Shown: positions 53,378-63,881, numbered from the stretch's first letter. The stretch is 64,000 bases of DNA from Ruminococcus bromii (GCF_002834235.1 NZ_NNBY01000030.1:62001-126000), one strand, 5' to 3'. Numbers and translations: made by a program. Notes: generated from the sequence alone by a model not told the origin.

Positions 53378-54743
53378 CTCGGTTGTCCGTTCCCGTAAAG
53401 CGCATAAACTCGCCCTGCCAATGCAGTTTTACAATATTAGTTTCACCGTGACGGTTCTTTGCTACGATACACTCGCCCGAATTCATATCGGCTGTCGGTG
53501 CGGCAGAATCCTCTCCACCCTCTTTGTCATAGTAGCCCTCACGATAAAGAAACAGTACGATATCGGCATCCTGCTCGATAGAACCCGAATCTCTCAGGTC
53601 GGCAATCTGCGGTCTGTGGTCATCACGCTTTTCTGCGGCACGGGAAAGCTGTGACAGGGTGATTACGGGAACATTCATTTCCTTTGCAAGAATTTTCAGA
53701 TTTCGTGTAATTTCCGAAATTTCATTTACACGGCTGTCAATCTTTCTGCTGCTCGACATAAGCTGAAGATAGTCGATTACAACGAGGTCAAGGTTGTGAA
53801 GTCGGCGAAGTCTTGACTTCATCTCAGGAATTGTAATACCCGGAGTATCGTCAAGATAGAGGTCGGTTTTGCTGAGAATATCACTTGCGGGGATAAGTCT
53901 TGACCACTCCTCCTCGGTAAGCTGACCTGTTCTCAGTTTTGTACCGCCTATAAGCGCCTCACTTGAAAGCAGACGGCTTGCAAGCTGTTCCTTTGACATT
54001 TCAAGCGAGAAAAACGCAACGGTCTTTTTAGACTTACACGCAACATTTCGTGCAATATTGAGTGCGAAACTCGTTTTGCCCATACCCGGTCGGGCGGCAA
54101 GAATGATAAGGTCGGAGCGGTTAAGTCCCGTAATCATTCGATCAAGGTCGCCTATGCCCGTTGGGATAGGTTTCATACTGTTGTCGGTTTCGCTGTTGAG
54201 TGCGTCAAGTCGGTCGAAAGTCTGTAAAATTACCGAGTTGATACGCTCAAGACCGTGCTTTTCATTGCCCTGTCTGATGTCAAAAATCTTCTGTTCTGCC
54301 GAATCAATCAGAACCGAGGGATCATCGTTGCCTGCAGTTGCGTCATCAATAATTTCTCGGGACGCCGTAATAAGTCTGCGAACATTGTACTTTTCCGCAA
54401 TAATCTTCGCATACTCCTCGGCATTTGAAATTGACGGACAATTGTTGACAAGATCCATAAGATAGGTTTTTCCCGTTGTCTCGTCAAAAGCTTTATTCTG
54501 TTTTAATTTTTCAAGCAGAGTGACAAAGTCGATGCTAAGGCCGAGTCCGATCATCTCCTGCATCTGTGCAAAAATCAGCTTGTGCAAAGAAACATAGAAA
54601 TAATCGGGGCTTTTCAGAGTATCAACAACCTTGTCAAAGGTGTCGCTTTCAAGAATGATTGCACCTAAAACCGCTTGTTCCGCTTCGGGGCTGTACGGCA
54701 GATGAAGTCCGTCATAACTGCCCGCAAAATTTAAATCAGCCAT
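53370..54743 (-). CDS. dnaB: Replicative DNA helicase DnaB
   Basis: 457-residue hexameric helicase of the replication fork. The N-terminal domain (LPYSPEAEQAVLGAIILES) binds primase; the RecA-like core has Walker A AARPGMGKTSFALNIA (about 216), VAFFSLEMSKEQLASR and LVVIDYLQLMSS (Walker B), and the C-terminal DLRDSGSIEQDADIVLFLYR arginine-finger region. Length is typical and no intein is present. Confidence 0.97.
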   Translation of the reverse strand: MADLNFAGSYDGLHLPYSPEAEQAVLGAIILESDTFDKVVDTLKSPDYFYVSLHKLIFAQMQEMIGLGLSIDFVTLLEKLKQNKAFDETTGKTYLMDLVNNCPSISNAEEYAKIIAEKYNVRRLITASREIIDDATAGNDDPSVLIDSAEQKIFDIRQGNEKHGLERINSVILQTFDRLDALNSETDNSMKPIPTGIGDLDRMITGLNRSDLIILAARPGMGKTSFALNIARNVACKSKKTVAFFSLEMSKEQLASRLLSSEALIGGTKLRTGQLTEEEWSRLIPASDILSKTDLYLDDTPGITIPEMKSRLRRLHNLDLVVIDYLQLMSSSRKIDSRVNEISEITRNLKILAKEMNVPVITLSQLSRAAEKRDDHRPQIADLRDSGSIEQDADIVLFLYREGYYDKEGGEDSAAPTADMNSGECIVAKNRHGETNIVKLHWQGEFMRFTGTDNRDA

Positions 54744-54758
54744 TTTTACTCCTGTTTA

Positions 54759-55205
54759 TTATGCCTCGGATACCTGAACATCAATCTTTGCAGAAACGCC
54801 TGTAAAGAGCTTTACCTCTGCGTGATATGTACCGAATTCCTTAATGTCGCAGTCAAGAACAACCTTGCGCTTGTCAACATCAATGTTGTACTGCTTTTTG
54901 ATTTCCTCGGCAACCTGCTTTGAAGTTACGCTGCCGAAAAGTCTGCCGCCCTGTCCTGCTTTTGCAGTCATCTTGAAGGTTTTGCCCTCAAGAGTCTTTT
55001 TGTCATGTTCTGCCTGAGCCTTTTGGGTTGCAATTTTATAATTTTTTGAATTCTCGGCATTCTTATATTCATTCATAGCCTGAGCGTTTGCCTCTTTTGC
55101 AAGCTTTCTCGGAAGGAGAAAGTTTCTTGCATAGCCGTCAGATGCTTCAACAAGCTCGCCTTTTTTGCCGAGTGATTTTACATCCTGCATTAAAATTACT
55201 TTCAT
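54759..55205 (-). CDS. rplI: 50S ribosomal protein L9
   Basis: 148-residue two-domain ribosomal protein. Start at [18 protein letters not shown]; the longer frame adds two codons from a TTG that has no better site. The N-terminal domain has the [15 protein letters not shown] signature (about 25-39), a long helix links to the C-terminal domain with [16 protein letters not shown] and the [13 protein letters not shown] strand. It lies between gdpP and dnaB. Confidence 0.97.
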   Translation of the reverse strand: MKVILMQDVKSLGKKGELVEASDGYARNFLLPRKLAKEANAQAMNEYKNAENSKNYKIATQKAQAEHDKKTLEGKTFKMTAKAGQGGRLFGSVTSKQVAEEIKKQYNIDVDKRKVVLDCDIKEFGTYHAEVKLFTGVSAKIDVQVSEA

Positions 55206-55221
55206 AACCAATCAACCTTTC

Positions 55222-57177
55222 TTACGAGTTTTCCTCATCATCAAGTGTGTTGTCAATTTCAGACAGCAACTGTTGATAAGCAAGCTCTTTTGTAGTGTTT
55301 TTAAGCTGTGTCGCCGCCATGGTCTGATGACCGCCGCCGCCAAGCTTTTCCATTATAATCTGAACATTAACATTACCGTAGCTTCTTGCTGAAATGTTAA
55401 TTTGACTGTTGTCTTCAAAAAGAACGAAGGATGCGTCAACACCTTTGAGATTGAGCATTTCATCAGCCGCCTGAGCCGACGCAAGCCTTATATCGCCGTC
55501 ACCGCTCGGCGCAATCGAAATTGCACAGCCACGGTAAACATGAGCCTTGCACACAATGTCAACCTTTTCACGGTAGGTTTCGATATTATCGGAAAACATA
55601 CCCTTTACGGTGAGCGTGTTTGCACCCCTTTTTCTCAGATAAGCCGCCGCCTCAAATGTACGCACGCCTGTTTTAACGGCAAAATTCTTTGTGTCAAGTG
55701 TAATGCCTGCAAGCATTGCGTCTGCCTGAACATATGTGAGCGGAGAATCATCAAGACAGCTGATTATTTCACTGCACATTTCACAGGTTGAAGACGCCGA
55801 GGGTTCGTGACAGAACACAAGAGCGTTGTTTATGTAATCAACCGCCTTTCTGTGGTGGTCGATAATGATAACTTTTTTACATTTTTCGTAGAGCTCCGTA
55901 CTTTCAAGAGAACGCTTTAAGTGCGTATCAACTATGATGAGAAGCGACTTCTGAGTAAGTCCCGAAAGAGCGGCCTCCGGAGAAATGAATATATCGGTGT
56001 CGAGTTTTTCATCAGTATAATCAATAAGCTGTTTTGCCATTGAGGTTTCTCGGTTAATGACAACCTTTGAATAACGCTTGAAAGTTTTCTCCATTATGCA
56101 TTGAAGTCCGATTGCCGCACCTACGCAGTCAAGGTCGGAAAACTTGTGTCCCATAATAAAGACCTTGTCGCAGTCGGCAACAACACGGCTGATTGCGTTT
56201 GCAATAACTCTCATACGCACCTTGCTTGCCTTTTCCGCTGCGGCAACCTTTCCGCCGAAGAACTCGTATGTATTGTCTTTTTTAATGACAGCAACCTGAT
56301 CGCCGCCTCTGCCCAGTGCCATTTCAAGGGCTTTCCTTGCGTTGAGCTCACTCTCTTTGATGTTATTATAACCTCGGCAAAGACCTACCGAGATTGACGC
56401 ACTGTGGTTATTTATCGTGATTCCTCGGATAGTTTTAAGAATCGGAAACTTATCGGCTGCCATTTTTTCAACATCGGCATCTCTGAAAATTATCATATAA
56501 CGGTTGTTGCCGATTTTTTTGTAAAGAGCCGAATACTGCTCAGCCCACTTTTGCAGGCAAACTTCAATATCAAGCATTGCCTCGGAAAACGACTCGTCCG
56601 AGTTATCGGAAAAGTCCTCTGCATTATCAAAAACGGCAATCGCAACGCACGGCTTGGAAGCAAGATATTCCCTTGTAATCTGCTTGTAATAGGTGTTTTC
56701 GATAAATTCACAGACAGCGCCCTCGCCTGTAGAACGGCAATAAACCGTGTATTCCCTGCCGTCAATGGCAACATCACAGCCCTCACCCTTTTTCAGGCAG
56801 TCAATTTCTTTTCCCGAAAGGTAGGCTTTGATATTATCGCCCTCTGCACCCTTTCCGCCGCACATAGCCTTGCGGAATCGTGAATTGCACCATACAATGT
56901 CACCCTGTCTGCCTACAACGGCAACAGGGCAACTGAATTTTTCAAGGTAATCTTCGTTAATACCCTTTATACTTCCGACTATATTTTTTACCGTACTTTT
57001 TACATAGCTTGTAAATCGCAATGAAGTTATAAGCACAACGGCTAAGGAAAGAACAGACACACCGAGTTCGATATAGAACACAACAGGCGAATAGTCATAG
57101 CTGACAACAGCCATGGCAAACATTATCACCGAAAAAATTATGAACCACGGTGTAAGCGTCCAATTTCTTTTTCTCAT
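55222..57177 (-). CDS. gdpP: GdpP-type cyclic-di-AMP phosphodiesterase
   Basis: 651-residue membrane enzyme that degrades c-di-AMP, the Firmicute osmotic and wall-stress messenger. Two N-terminal helices (about 10-50), a PAS-like domain (about 75-165), a degenerate GGDEF domain (NNRYMIIFRD and GLCRGYNN; the GGDEF loop is not kept), then DHH (GHKFSDLDCVGAAIGL, IIVDTHLKR, IIIDHHRK) and DHHA1 with GGGGHQTMAATQ near the C-terminus. The Asp and His metal ligands are present, so it should be active. It heads the rplI-dnaB operon. Confidence 0.95.
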   Translation of the reverse strand: MRKRNWTLTPWFIIFSVIMFAMAVVSYDYSPVVFYIELGVSVLSLAVVLITSLRFTSYVKSTVKNIVGSIKGINEDYLEKFSCPVAVVGRQGDIVWCNSRFRKAMCGGKGAEGDNIKAYLSGKEIDCLKKGEGCDVAIDGREYTVYCRSTGEGAVCEFIENTYYKQITREYLASKPCVAIAVFDNAEDFSDNSDESFSEAMLDIEVCLQKWAEQYSALYKKIGNNRYMIIFRDADVEKMAADKFPILKTIRGITINNHSASISVGLCRGYNNIKESELNARKALEMALGRGGDQVAVIKKDNTYEFFGGKVAAAEKASKVRMRVIANAISRVVADCDKVFIMGHKFSDLDCVGAAIGLQCIMEKTFKRYSKVVINRETSMAKQLIDYTDEKLDTDIFISPEAALSGLTQKSLLIIVDTHLKRSLESTELYEKCKKVIIIDHHRKAVDYINNALVFCHEPSASSTCEMCSEIISCLDDSPLTYVQADAMLAGITLDTKNFAVKTGVRTFEAAAYLRKRGANTLTVKGMFSDNIETYREKVDIVCKAHVYRGCAISIAPSGDGDIRLASAQAADEMLNLKGVDASFVLFEDNSQINISARSYGNVNVQIIMEKLGGGGHQTMAATQLKNTTKELAYQQLLSEIDNTLDDEENS

Positions 57178-57229
57178 GTCAAACCTCTGTTAATAACAAA
57201 ATAGCAAAAAATAAATCAGCGAATAAAAC

Positions 57230-59134
57230 TTAAACCTCCTGAAGAATAGGAAGAATCATCGGAGCTCTCCTTGTACGCTGACCGATAAGTTTTGAAACAT
57301 CATCCTTGATTCTGTTCTTAATAATGCCCCATTCGTGAACATTATTCTCTGCACAATCCTCAAGAATTGCAAGAGCGGTCTGCTTGACCTCTTCAAGAAG
57401 TCTTTCGCTCTCACGAACATATACAAATCCTCTTGAAACAATATCGGGACCGCTGATAACATGACCGTCATAAACATCAAGAGAAGCAACAATAATGATA
57501 AGTCCGTCCTGTCCGAGGTGCTTTCTGTCACGAAGAACGATACTTCCGACATCACCAACGCCAAGACCGTCAACGAACACCTTGCCTGCCTGAACAGGCG
57601 GAAGCTCTTTCATATAATCCTCGTTGATTTCAAGAACACTTCCGACATCACCGATATAAATGTTCTTGCGTTCCATACCGAGAAACATTGCAAGGTCGGC
57701 ATGTTTTCTGAGGTGTTTCTGTTCGCCGTGAACAGGGATAAAATACTTTGGCTTTACAAGCTTCTGCATGATTTTGAGTTCCTCCTGACAGGCATGACCT
57801 GAAACATGAACTTCATACATTGACTCATAAATTACCTTACAACCCTTTTTAAGAAGTTCGTCAACAACATTGCCGACTGTTTTCTCATTACCGGGAATCG
57901 GATTGGCTGAAATTATGATGAAATCACCCTCACCAACCATTACCTTGCGGTGGTCTGAATATGCCATTCTTGAAAGTGCGCTCATCGGCTCGCCCTGACT
58001 GCCTGTTGTAACAAGAACAACCTGCTGCGGCATATACTTGTCGAGCATATCAATATCGATAAGAATATTTTCGGGAAGATGAAGATATCCGAGCTTTTGT
58101 GCAACATCCATATAGTTGACCATACTTCTGCCCGAAAAAGCAACCTTTCTTCCGTACTTTTCTGCACAGTCAATAATCTGCTGAACACGGTTTACATTTG
58201 ACGCAAAAGTTGCAATTATAATTCTGTAATTTTCCGCACTCTTGAAAAGATTGTCAAGGCTGTCGGATACAGTTCTTTCCGTAGGGGTGTATCCGGGTCT
58301 TTCGGCATTTGTACTCTCCGAAAGAAGTGCAAGAACACCTTCGTCGCCCACTCTTGCAAAGCTTGAAAGGTCAATCATATCACCCGTGATAGGTGTGCAG
58401 TCAATCTTGAAGTCGCCCGTGTGAACAATAGTACCGCCCGGAGTGTGAATTGCAAAAGCAACAGCATCGGGAATCGAATGGTTTACATGAATGAAGTCAA
58501 TCTTCATACAACCGAGCTTTATTGACTGACCTGCATTTATTACATTAAGCTGAGATTGATTGTAAAGACTATGCTCCTTGAGCTTGTTGCCTACAAGACC
58601 GAGCGTAAGCGGTGTACCGTAAATCGGAACATTCACCTTTGAAAGAAGAAAAGGCAAACCGCCGATATGGTCCTCATGTCCGTGTGTAAGGATAATACCC
58701 TTAACTCTGTCGGCATTCTGTTCAATATATGTGAAATCCGGAATTACAAGGTCAACACCGAGCATATCCCCGTCAGGAAATGCCATGCCGCAGTCGATGA
58801 TGATTATATCGTTTTCACATTCAACAAGGGTGATGTTCTTGCCTATTTCGTTAAGACCGCCGAGAAATGCAATCTTAATTGACGGCTTCTGAGCATTCTT
58901 TTTTGGATAACCCTTTGACTTTGACGGATATTTCTTTTTGCCGTAATTTGACTTTCCGTTCGATTTCGGCTGAAATCCGTCATCATTTTTCTTATAGTAA
59001 GCGTTGTAGGAATTTTTACCCGAACCGCTCTTTTTTGAAGCATTATTTTTAGAGTATTGCTTCACATTCTTTTTGCCTTTTGAGTACCTTGACTGTTTAA
59101 GCATAAAGTTTTCGTTCCTCTTTTCTGTACTCAC
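57230..59134 (-). CDS. rnj: Ribonuclease J
   Basis: 634-residue metallo-beta-lactamase ribonuclease for mRNA decay and 5'-3' exonuclease trimming. I use the GTG start (MSTEKRNENF), 6 bp after GGAGGT. The first 75 residues are a Lys/Ser/Tyr/Asn-rich basic tail (repeats of KKY, KSK, GKS) not found in B. subtilis RNase J1. The catalytic domain starts at FLGGLNEIGKN with the zinc motif LTHGHEDHIGG, then VHTGDFKID, the beta-CASP motif region, and PVHGEQKHLRKHADLA. The C-terminal domain completes it. A leader of about 210 nt precedes the gene. Confidence 0.95.
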   Translation of the reverse strand: MSTEKRNENFMLKQSRYSKGKKNVKQYSKNNASKKSGSGKNSYNAYYKKNDDGFQPKSNGKSNYGKKKYPSKSKGYPKKNAQKPSIKIAFLGGLNEIGKNITLVECENDIIIIDCGMAFPDGDMLGVDLVIPDFTYIEQNADRVKGIILTHGHEDHIGGLPFLLSKVNVPIYGTPLTLGLVGNKLKEHSLYNQSQLNVINAGQSIKLGCMKIDFIHVNHSIPDAVAFAIHTPGGTIVHTGDFKIDCTPITGDMIDLSSFARVGDEGVLALLSESTNAERPGYTPTERTVSDSLDNLFKSAENYRIIIATFASNVNRVQQIIDCAEKYGRKVAFSGRSMVNYMDVAQKLGYLHLPENILIDIDMLDKYMPQQVVLVTTGSQGEPMSALSRMAYSDHRKVMVGEGDFIIISANPIPGNEKTVGNVVDELLKKGCKVIYESMYEVHVSGHACQEELKIMQKLVKPKYFIPVHGEQKHLRKHADLAMFLGMERKNIYIGDVGSVLEINEDYMKELPPVQAGKVFVDGLGVGDVGSIVLRDRKHLGQDGLIIIVASLDVYDGHVISGPDIVSRGFVYVRESERLLEEVKQTALAILEDCAENNVHEWGIIKNRIKDDVSKLIGQRTRRAPMILPILQEV

Positions 59135-59351
59135 AAATCTACCTCCGTTTTCTGAAATATGTACTGAATAAAAGAAAAATAAATATATCAAAGACCTCTG
59201 AGCGCCCGTGAGGTCTTAATTTATTTATAAAATAAATTCTCCGTTCTGATAACGGTGAACATCTGTATTTATAATAATATCCGCAAAATATACGAATTTT
59301 ATTCCCGTAATTATGGCAACACATAGCTACCCTATCATAGTTTTTCATTTT

Positions 59352-59381
59352 ATTTTACCGCATATCCTACTGTAATGTCAA
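59352..59381 (-). promoter_or_regulatory. Promoter of rnj
   Basis: Minus-strand TTGACA (59376-59381) and TAAAAT (59352-59357) with 18-bp spacing; gives a leader of about 210 nt. Confidence 0.7.
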
Positions 59382-59569
59382 GAAATTTTCATAACAAACA
59401 CAAAACCCAAGGCTTGCAATCCGCATAACAAAGGCAATTTTATGCATAAAAATTTGAAATTTCCGTAAAATAAAACCCGTAAGCGATTTTTTAATTGCAA
59501 TATTATGTATAAATTTCAAAATTTGTTCAAACACCTACCAAAGTTATCAGAATTATATCAAATAATGGG

Positions 59570-59598
59570 TTGCAATTGTCGTTTCAGCGTATTATAAT
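59570..59598 (+). promoter_or_regulatory. Promoter of rnhA-nifS-nifU
   Basis: TTGCAA (59570-59575) and TATAAT (59593-59598) with 17-bp spacing, about 60 bp before the rnhA start. Confidence 0.75.
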
Positions 59599-59660
59599 CT
59601 ATAGTGCGGATTTTAATATTTTGAATAATTAGTACACTCTGAATTAAAGGAGAATTATTT

Positions 59661-60098
59661 TTGAAACAAGTTGAAATTTTTACAGACGGTGCTTGCAGCG
59701 GAAATCCCGGTCCCGGCGGTTGGGGTGCTGTTTTAAGATATAACGGTCATGAAAAGGAAATTTCAGGCGGTGAGGCAAACACAACCAACAACCGTATGGA
59801 GCTTTCGGCTGTTATCAATGCACTTGCTCTGCTCAAAGAACCGTGCAAGGTAACGCTTTACAGCGACTCGCAGTATGTTTGCAACGCACTAAAACTCGGT
59901 TGGGCTAAAAAGTGGAAAGCGAACAACTGGATGCGTAATAAAAAAGAAAAGGCTTTGAACCCCGAACTTTGGGACAGGCTTCTTACCCTGTATGATACTC
60001 ACGAGGTTGAAATTGTGTGGGTAAAAGGACACGCAGGTCATCCCGAAAACGAGCGTTGCGACCGACTTGCCGTTGCAGCCGCAAAACAATTTGCATAA
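59661..60098 (+). CDS. rnhA: Ribonuclease HI
   Basis: 145-residue enzyme that cuts the RNA strand of RNA-DNA hybrids. Catalytic residues are visible: Asp in [16 protein letters not shown], Glu in [10 protein letters not shown], Asp in LYSDSQYV and Asp near NERCDRLAV, with the [15 protein letters not shown] loop. It starts with TTG, 8 bp after AAAGGAG. Length matches E. coli RNase HI. It is the first gene before nifS. Confidence 0.97.
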   Translation: MKQVEIFTDGACSGNPGPGGWGAVLRYNGHEKEISGGEANTTNNRMELSAVINALALLKEPCKVTLYSDSQYVCNALKLGWAKKWKANNWMRNKKEKALNPELWDRLLTLYDTHEVEIVWVKGHAGHPENERCDRLAVAAAKQFA

Positions 60099-60127
60099 CA
60101 ATAAACTTATATAAAGGTGGATATAAA

Positions 60128-61315
60128 ATGAGATATGTTTATGCCGACAACTCGGCTACTACAGCACTTTCGCCGAAGGTGCTTGAAAAAATGATGCCAT
60201 ACCTCACTGAGGTTTACGGAAACCCGTCAAGCATTTATACAATCGGTGCAAAGGCAAAGGCTGCCGTAGAAACTGCAAGAGAAAACATTGCAAAGAATCT
60301 CGGTGCGGCTAACCCGAATGAAATTTACTTTACCTCAGGCGGAAGTGAATCCGACAACTGGGCACTCAAGGGTGTTTGTCACGCTCTCAAGGCAAAGGGC
60401 AAAAAGCACATCATTACTTCAAAGTTTGAACATCACGCTATTCTTCACACATGTGAGGCTCTTGAAAAGGAAGGCTTTGAGGTTACTTATCTTGATGTTT
60501 ACGAAAACGGTATCGTTCATCCCGAGGATGTTGAAAATGCAATTCGTGAGGATACGGCCATAGTTTCGGTTATGTATGCAAACAACGAAATCGGTACAAT
60601 TCAGCCGATTTCAGAAATCGGTGCAATTTGCAGAAAGCACGGTGTTCTTTTCCATACAGACGCAGTTCAGGCGGCAGGTTATGTGAAGATTGATGTTCAG
60701 AAAGAAAACATTGACCTTCTTTCAATGACAGCACACAAGCTCCACGGACCGAAGGGCTGCGGCCTTCTCTACATCAGAAAAGGCGTAAGAATTGAAAACC
60801 TCATCTGCGGCGGTGCTCAGGAGAGGAACAAGCGTGCCGGTACCGAAAATGTTGCAGGCATCGTAGGTCTTGATGCCGCACTTCAGCTTGCAGTTGACGG
60901 TATGGACGAAAGAAACGCAAAGCTTGAAAAGATGCGTGACAGACTTATCGACGGTCTTTTAAAGATTGAGCGTTCAAGAATCAACGGTGACAGAGTTCAC
61001 AGACTCCCCGGCAATGTCAATATGTGCTTTGAGGGCATTGAGGGTGAAAGCCTTCTTTTAAGACTTGACCTCAAGGGTGTTTCGGCATCATCGGGTTCTG
61101 CTTGTACATCGGGCAGTCTTGATCCGAGTCATGTACTTCTTGCAATCGGTCTTCCCCACGAAATTGCTCACGGCAGTATGCGTCTTTCATTCTCTGACGA
61201 CAATACAGAGGAAGATATTGATTATATTCTTGAAATCGTTCCCGAAATTGTTTCGTACCTCAGAAGTATGTCACCTCTTTGGGAAAAGATTAAAAAGCAG
61301 GAAGCTCAGGGTTGA
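60128..61315 (+). CDS. nifS: Cysteine desulfurase (NifS/IscS type)
   Basis: 395-residue PLP enzyme that takes sulfur from cysteine for Fe-S cluster assembly. The N-terminal [19 protein letters not shown], the PLP lysine in [14 protein letters not shown] (about 201), the substrate loop [16 protein letters not shown]-like [15 protein letters not shown], and the catalytic Cys in [15 protein letters not shown] (about 323) mark a NifS/IscS-group member. Start at MRYVYADNS, 8 bp after AGGTGG. nifU follows 69 bp later, which fits a scaffold partner. Confidence 0.95.
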   Translation: MRYVYADNSATTALSPKVLEKMMPYLTEVYGNPSSIYTIGAKAKAAVETARENIAKNLGAANPNEIYFTSGGSESDNWALKGVCHALKAKGKKHIITSKFEHHAILHTCEALEKEGFEVTYLDVYENGIVHPEDVENAIREDTAIVSVMYANNEIGTIQPISEIGAICRKHGVLFHTDAVQAAGYVKIDVQKENIDLLSMTAHKLHGPKGCGLLYIRKGVRIENLICGGAQERNKRAGTENVAGIVGLDAALQLAVDGMDERNAKLEKMRDRLIDGLLKIERSRINGDRVHRLPGNVNMCFEGIEGESLLLRLDLKGVSASSGSACTSGSLDPSHVLLAIGLPHEIAHGSMRLSFSDDNTEEDIDYILEIVPEIVSYLRSMSPLWEKIKKQEAQG

Positions 61316-61384
61316 TTGACAACCCGTTAAAATTCGTATAGAATTGAATAGATATTCGGCAACAATATATTCAGGAGGATTAAA

Positions 61385-61816
61385 ATGGCTTATTCGGAAA
61401 AAGTAATGGATCATTTCGCTAATCCGAGAAATGTAGGCGAAATTGAAAACGCAGACGGCATCGGCGAGGTCGGTAACTCAAAATGCGGCGATATTATGAA
61501 GATGTACATTAAGGTTGATAACGATATCATCACTGATGTAAAATTTAAAACATTCGGTTGCGGTGCGGCTATTGCAACAAGCAGTATGGCAACAGAGCTT
61601 ATCAAGGGCAAGTCAATCAATGATGCTCTCAAGCTCACAAACAAGGCGGTTATGGAGGCTCTTGACGGACTTCCGCCTGTCAAGGTTCACTGCTCTGTTC
61701 TTGCAGAACAGGCAATCAAGGCAGCCGTTTCGGACTACTACAAAAGAAGAGGCGTTGATCCCGAGCCAATCGTGGGCAATGTTCCCGAATGTGACAGCTG
61801 TGGCTGTGAAGGCTGA
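61385..61816 (+). CDS. nifU: Fe-S cluster assembly scaffold (NifU/IscU type)
   Basis: 143-residue scaffold that receives sulfur from NifS. The three cluster cysteines lie in NSKCGDIM (about 36), FKTFGCGAAIATSSM (about 62) and VKVHCSVLAEQAIKA (about 105). The tail adds a Cys cluster, ECDSCGCEG, not found in E. coli IscU. AGGAGG precedes the ATG. It probably supplies clusters to enzymes such as the aconitase encoded at 19 kb. Confidence 0.95.
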   Translation: MAYSEKVMDHFANPRNVGEIENADGIGEVGNSKCGDIMKMYIKVDNDIITDVKFKTFGCGAAIATSSMATELIKGKSINDALKLTNKAVMEALDGLPPVKVHCSVLAEQAIKAAVSDYYKRRGVDPEPIVGNVPECDSCGCEG

Positions 61817-61837
61817 TTAACTTAAAATCATACATCT

Positions 61838-61866
61838 GCCCGACTGCGTAAAAGTCGGGCATTTTT
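61838..61866 (+). terminator. Terminator of rnhA-nifS-nifU
   Basis: GCCCGACT and AGTCGGGC pair around a 7-nt loop, followed by ATTTTT, 22 bp after the nifU stop. Confidence 0.92.
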
Positions 61867-61901
61867 GTGCCGTTCCCGATTATACCGTGGGATTAGTTGA
61901 A

Positions 61902-61946
61902 CAAAAAAACGATTGAAATCCGAAAGGAAATCAATCGTTTTTTTTA
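61902..61946. terminator. Bidirectional terminator between nifU and the PHP gene
   Basis: AACGATTG and CAATCGTT arms continue, after a short mismatch, into TCC-GAAA-GGA with a GAAA tetraloop; seven or eight T follow on both strands. Confidence 0.85.
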
Positions 61947-61974
61947 TTTGTGTGATTATTATTTTTGCAATATA

Positions 61975-62709
61975 TCAGCCGATTGCGGCATTAAAGATTT
62001 TTTCGCTGTTTTTCATCAATATGTCAACCGCCTGCCGACCGCATTTTTTGGCAATACATTCGATTGCATCGGAATAAAGCTCAGGTGTATTATGATTGAG
62101 TGAATGTGCATCCGTACCGATAATGTCGATAAGTCCCGCACTTACAAGCTTTAACATTCTGCGGCGTTTCATCATCGGAGCTTTCTTTGTGTAATTTGAA
62201 ATATTTGTTTGAATAACAACACCGAGCCGTTTTAAATCTTCAATCACATCAGGATTGTCAACAAGAAAGCTGTAACGCTCAACATGAGGAATTACGGGAA
62301 TAAGTCCCTGTTCGCTCATAAGCCTGTCGAGCATTTCATACGAATTATCCGAAAATGTTGCATTATACGGAAACTCAGTGAGAATATAGTTTGATTTTCC
62401 GTAGTTTATACCTTTGATATTTTCATTGTTGAAAAGATACTTTGTAACATAAACCTCTGTTCCGAGAACGATATTCATACCGTTCGGAATGTGCGGCTTG
62501 AATTTTTCAAACTTTTCCGCCCTCTCGGCAATAAAATCTTCAAGGCTGATTTCATTTGTATAAAAATGAGGTGTAAGACAAACATTCGTTACTCCCTGAT
62601 TTTTAAGACAGGAGAGCAACTCCAGACTGTCCTCAACCGTTTTTGCACCGTCATCTATACCCGGAAGAATATGAGAGTGCATATCGAAAAGCTGCATACC
62701 GTTCACCAA
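61975..62709 (-). CDS. CpsB/CapC-type PHP-domain protein tyrosine phosphatase
   Basis: 244-residue metal-dependent phosphatase of the CpsB/YwqE group, which removes phosphate from tyrosine kinases of capsule and exopolysaccharide synthesis. PHP metal motifs are complete: DMHSHILPGIDDGAK (about 9-23), CLTPHFY, VIPHVERY and GTDAHS. No kinase or capsule gene is adjacent, so the partner must lie elsewhere. The TTG start lies directly after the leuB stop; a GTG one codon on and an ATG at codon 5 are alternatives, so the exact N-terminus is uncertain. Confidence 0.88.
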   Translation of the reverse strand: MVNGMQLFDMHSHILPGIDDGAKTVEDSLELLSCLKNQGVTNVCLTPHFYTNEISLEDFIAERAEKFEKFKPHIPNGMNIVLGTEVYVTKYLFNNENIKGINYGKSNYILTEFPYNATFSDNSYEMLDRLMSEQGLIPVIPHVERYSFLVDNPDVIEDLKRLGVVIQTNISNYTKKAPMMKRRRMLKLVSAGLIDIIGTDAHSLNHNTPELYSDAIECIAKKCGRQAVDILMKNSEKIFNAAIG

Positions 62710-63780
62710 TTAAAGTGCCTCACAAACACGGTCGCCCATTTCATCACAGCCAACCTTTGTGAAACCCTCTTCATAGATATCGGGCGTACGGTAGGTTTCA
62801 AGAACCTTTGCAACAGCTGCCTCAATTGCGTCTGCCGCCTCGCTCTGATCAAGTGAATAACGGAGCATCATTGCAACAGAAAGAATTGTAGCAAGCGGAT
62901 TTGCGATATTCTGACCTGCAATGTCAGGAGCAGAACCGTGGATAGGCTCATAAAGACCGAGCTTGCTGCCCGAAAGGCTTGCAGATGCGAGCATACCGAT
63001 TGAGCCGGCAATCATTGATGCCTCGTCAGAAAGGATATCACCGAAGATATTTGATGTGAGAATAACATCAAACTGACGTGGATTTCTTACAAGCTGCATA
63101 GCGCAGTTGTCAACATACATATGGTTAAGCTCAACCTCGGGATAATCCTCGGCAACTCTCTTAACTGTTTCTCTCCAAAGTCTTGAAGACTCAAGAACAT
63201 TTGCCTTATCAACGCTTGTGAGCTTTTTATTTCTCTTCATGGCAAGGTCAAAAGCAACTCTTGCAATTCTCTCAACCTCACCGATTGTGTACATTTCCGT
63301 ATCCCAAGCCGCAGGCTGACCGTTAACTTCTTTTCTGCCTCTTTCGCCAAAGTAGATACCGCCTGTAAGCTCACGAACAATCATAACATCGAGGTTGCCG
63401 CCGATAATTTCATCCTTGATAGGTGATGCACTCGTGAGCGGTCCGAAAATAACCGACGGACGAAGATTTGCGAAAAGTCCGAGTGCGCCTCTGATACCGA
63501 GAAGTCCTGCCTCGGGACGGTTGTTACCCGGCTGTGAATCCCACTTAGGACCGCCTACCGCACCGAGAAGCACGCTGTCCGATGCCTTACACTTTGCAAC
63601 TGTTTCATCGGGGAGCGGAACGCCTGTTGCATCAATAGCACAACCGCCGAGAAGTGCCTCGTCATATGTAACGCCAAAACCAAATTTTTCAGCGGCACAA
63701 TCAAGAACCTTTACAGCCTGATTTACGATTTCAGGACCGATACCGTCGCCCTTTAAAAGAGTAATTTTATAATCTGCCAT
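62710..63780 (-). CDS. leuB: 3-isopropylmalate dehydrogenase
   Basis: 356-residue NAD-dependent enzyme of leucine synthesis, oxidising 3-isopropylmalate before decarboxylation. The N-terminal [17 protein letters not shown], substrate loop [11 protein letters not shown] (Arg and Leu as in IPMDH rather than ICDH), [10 protein letters not shown], metal-binding VDNCAMQL and [14 protein letters not shown], and the NAD motif [10 protein letters not shown] are present. AAGGAG precedes the ATG. leuC and leuD are not adjacent within the window. Confidence 0.96.
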   Translation of the reverse strand: MADYKITLLKGDGIGPEIVNQAVKVLDCAAEKFGFGVTYDEALLGGCAIDATGVPLPDETVAKCKASDSVLLGAVGGPKWDSQPGNNRPEAGLLGIRGALGLFANLRPSVIFGPLTSASPIKDEIIGGNLDVMIVRELTGGIYFGERGRKEVNGQPAAWDTEMYTIGEVERIARVAFDLAMKRNKKLTSVDKANVLESSRLWRETVKRVAEDYPEVELNHMYVDNCAMQLVRNPRQFDVILTSNIFGDILSDEASMIAGSIGMLASASLSGSKLGLYEPIHGSAPDIAGQNIANPLATILSVAMMLRYSLDQSEAADAIEAAVAKVLETYRTPDIYEEGFTKVGCDEMGDRVCEAL

Positions 63781-63881
63781 TTTTATATCTCCTTAATCAA
63801 TTGTTTATCAATGGATATTATCCCACAATATACGGCAAAAGATTGTAAACTGTGCTACAATTCTGCCAAAGTTTCAAAAAA

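Larger units (their letters stand above)
59135..59660. other. Divergent control region of rnj and rnhA
   Basis: 526 bp without a gene. It holds the minus-strand rnj promoter, a leader hairpin for rnj (arms AAGACCTC and GAGGTCTT, 59191-59198 and 59209-59216) and the plus-strand rnhA promoter. The middle is AT-rich, with no frame or repeat I can support. Confidence 0.6.
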
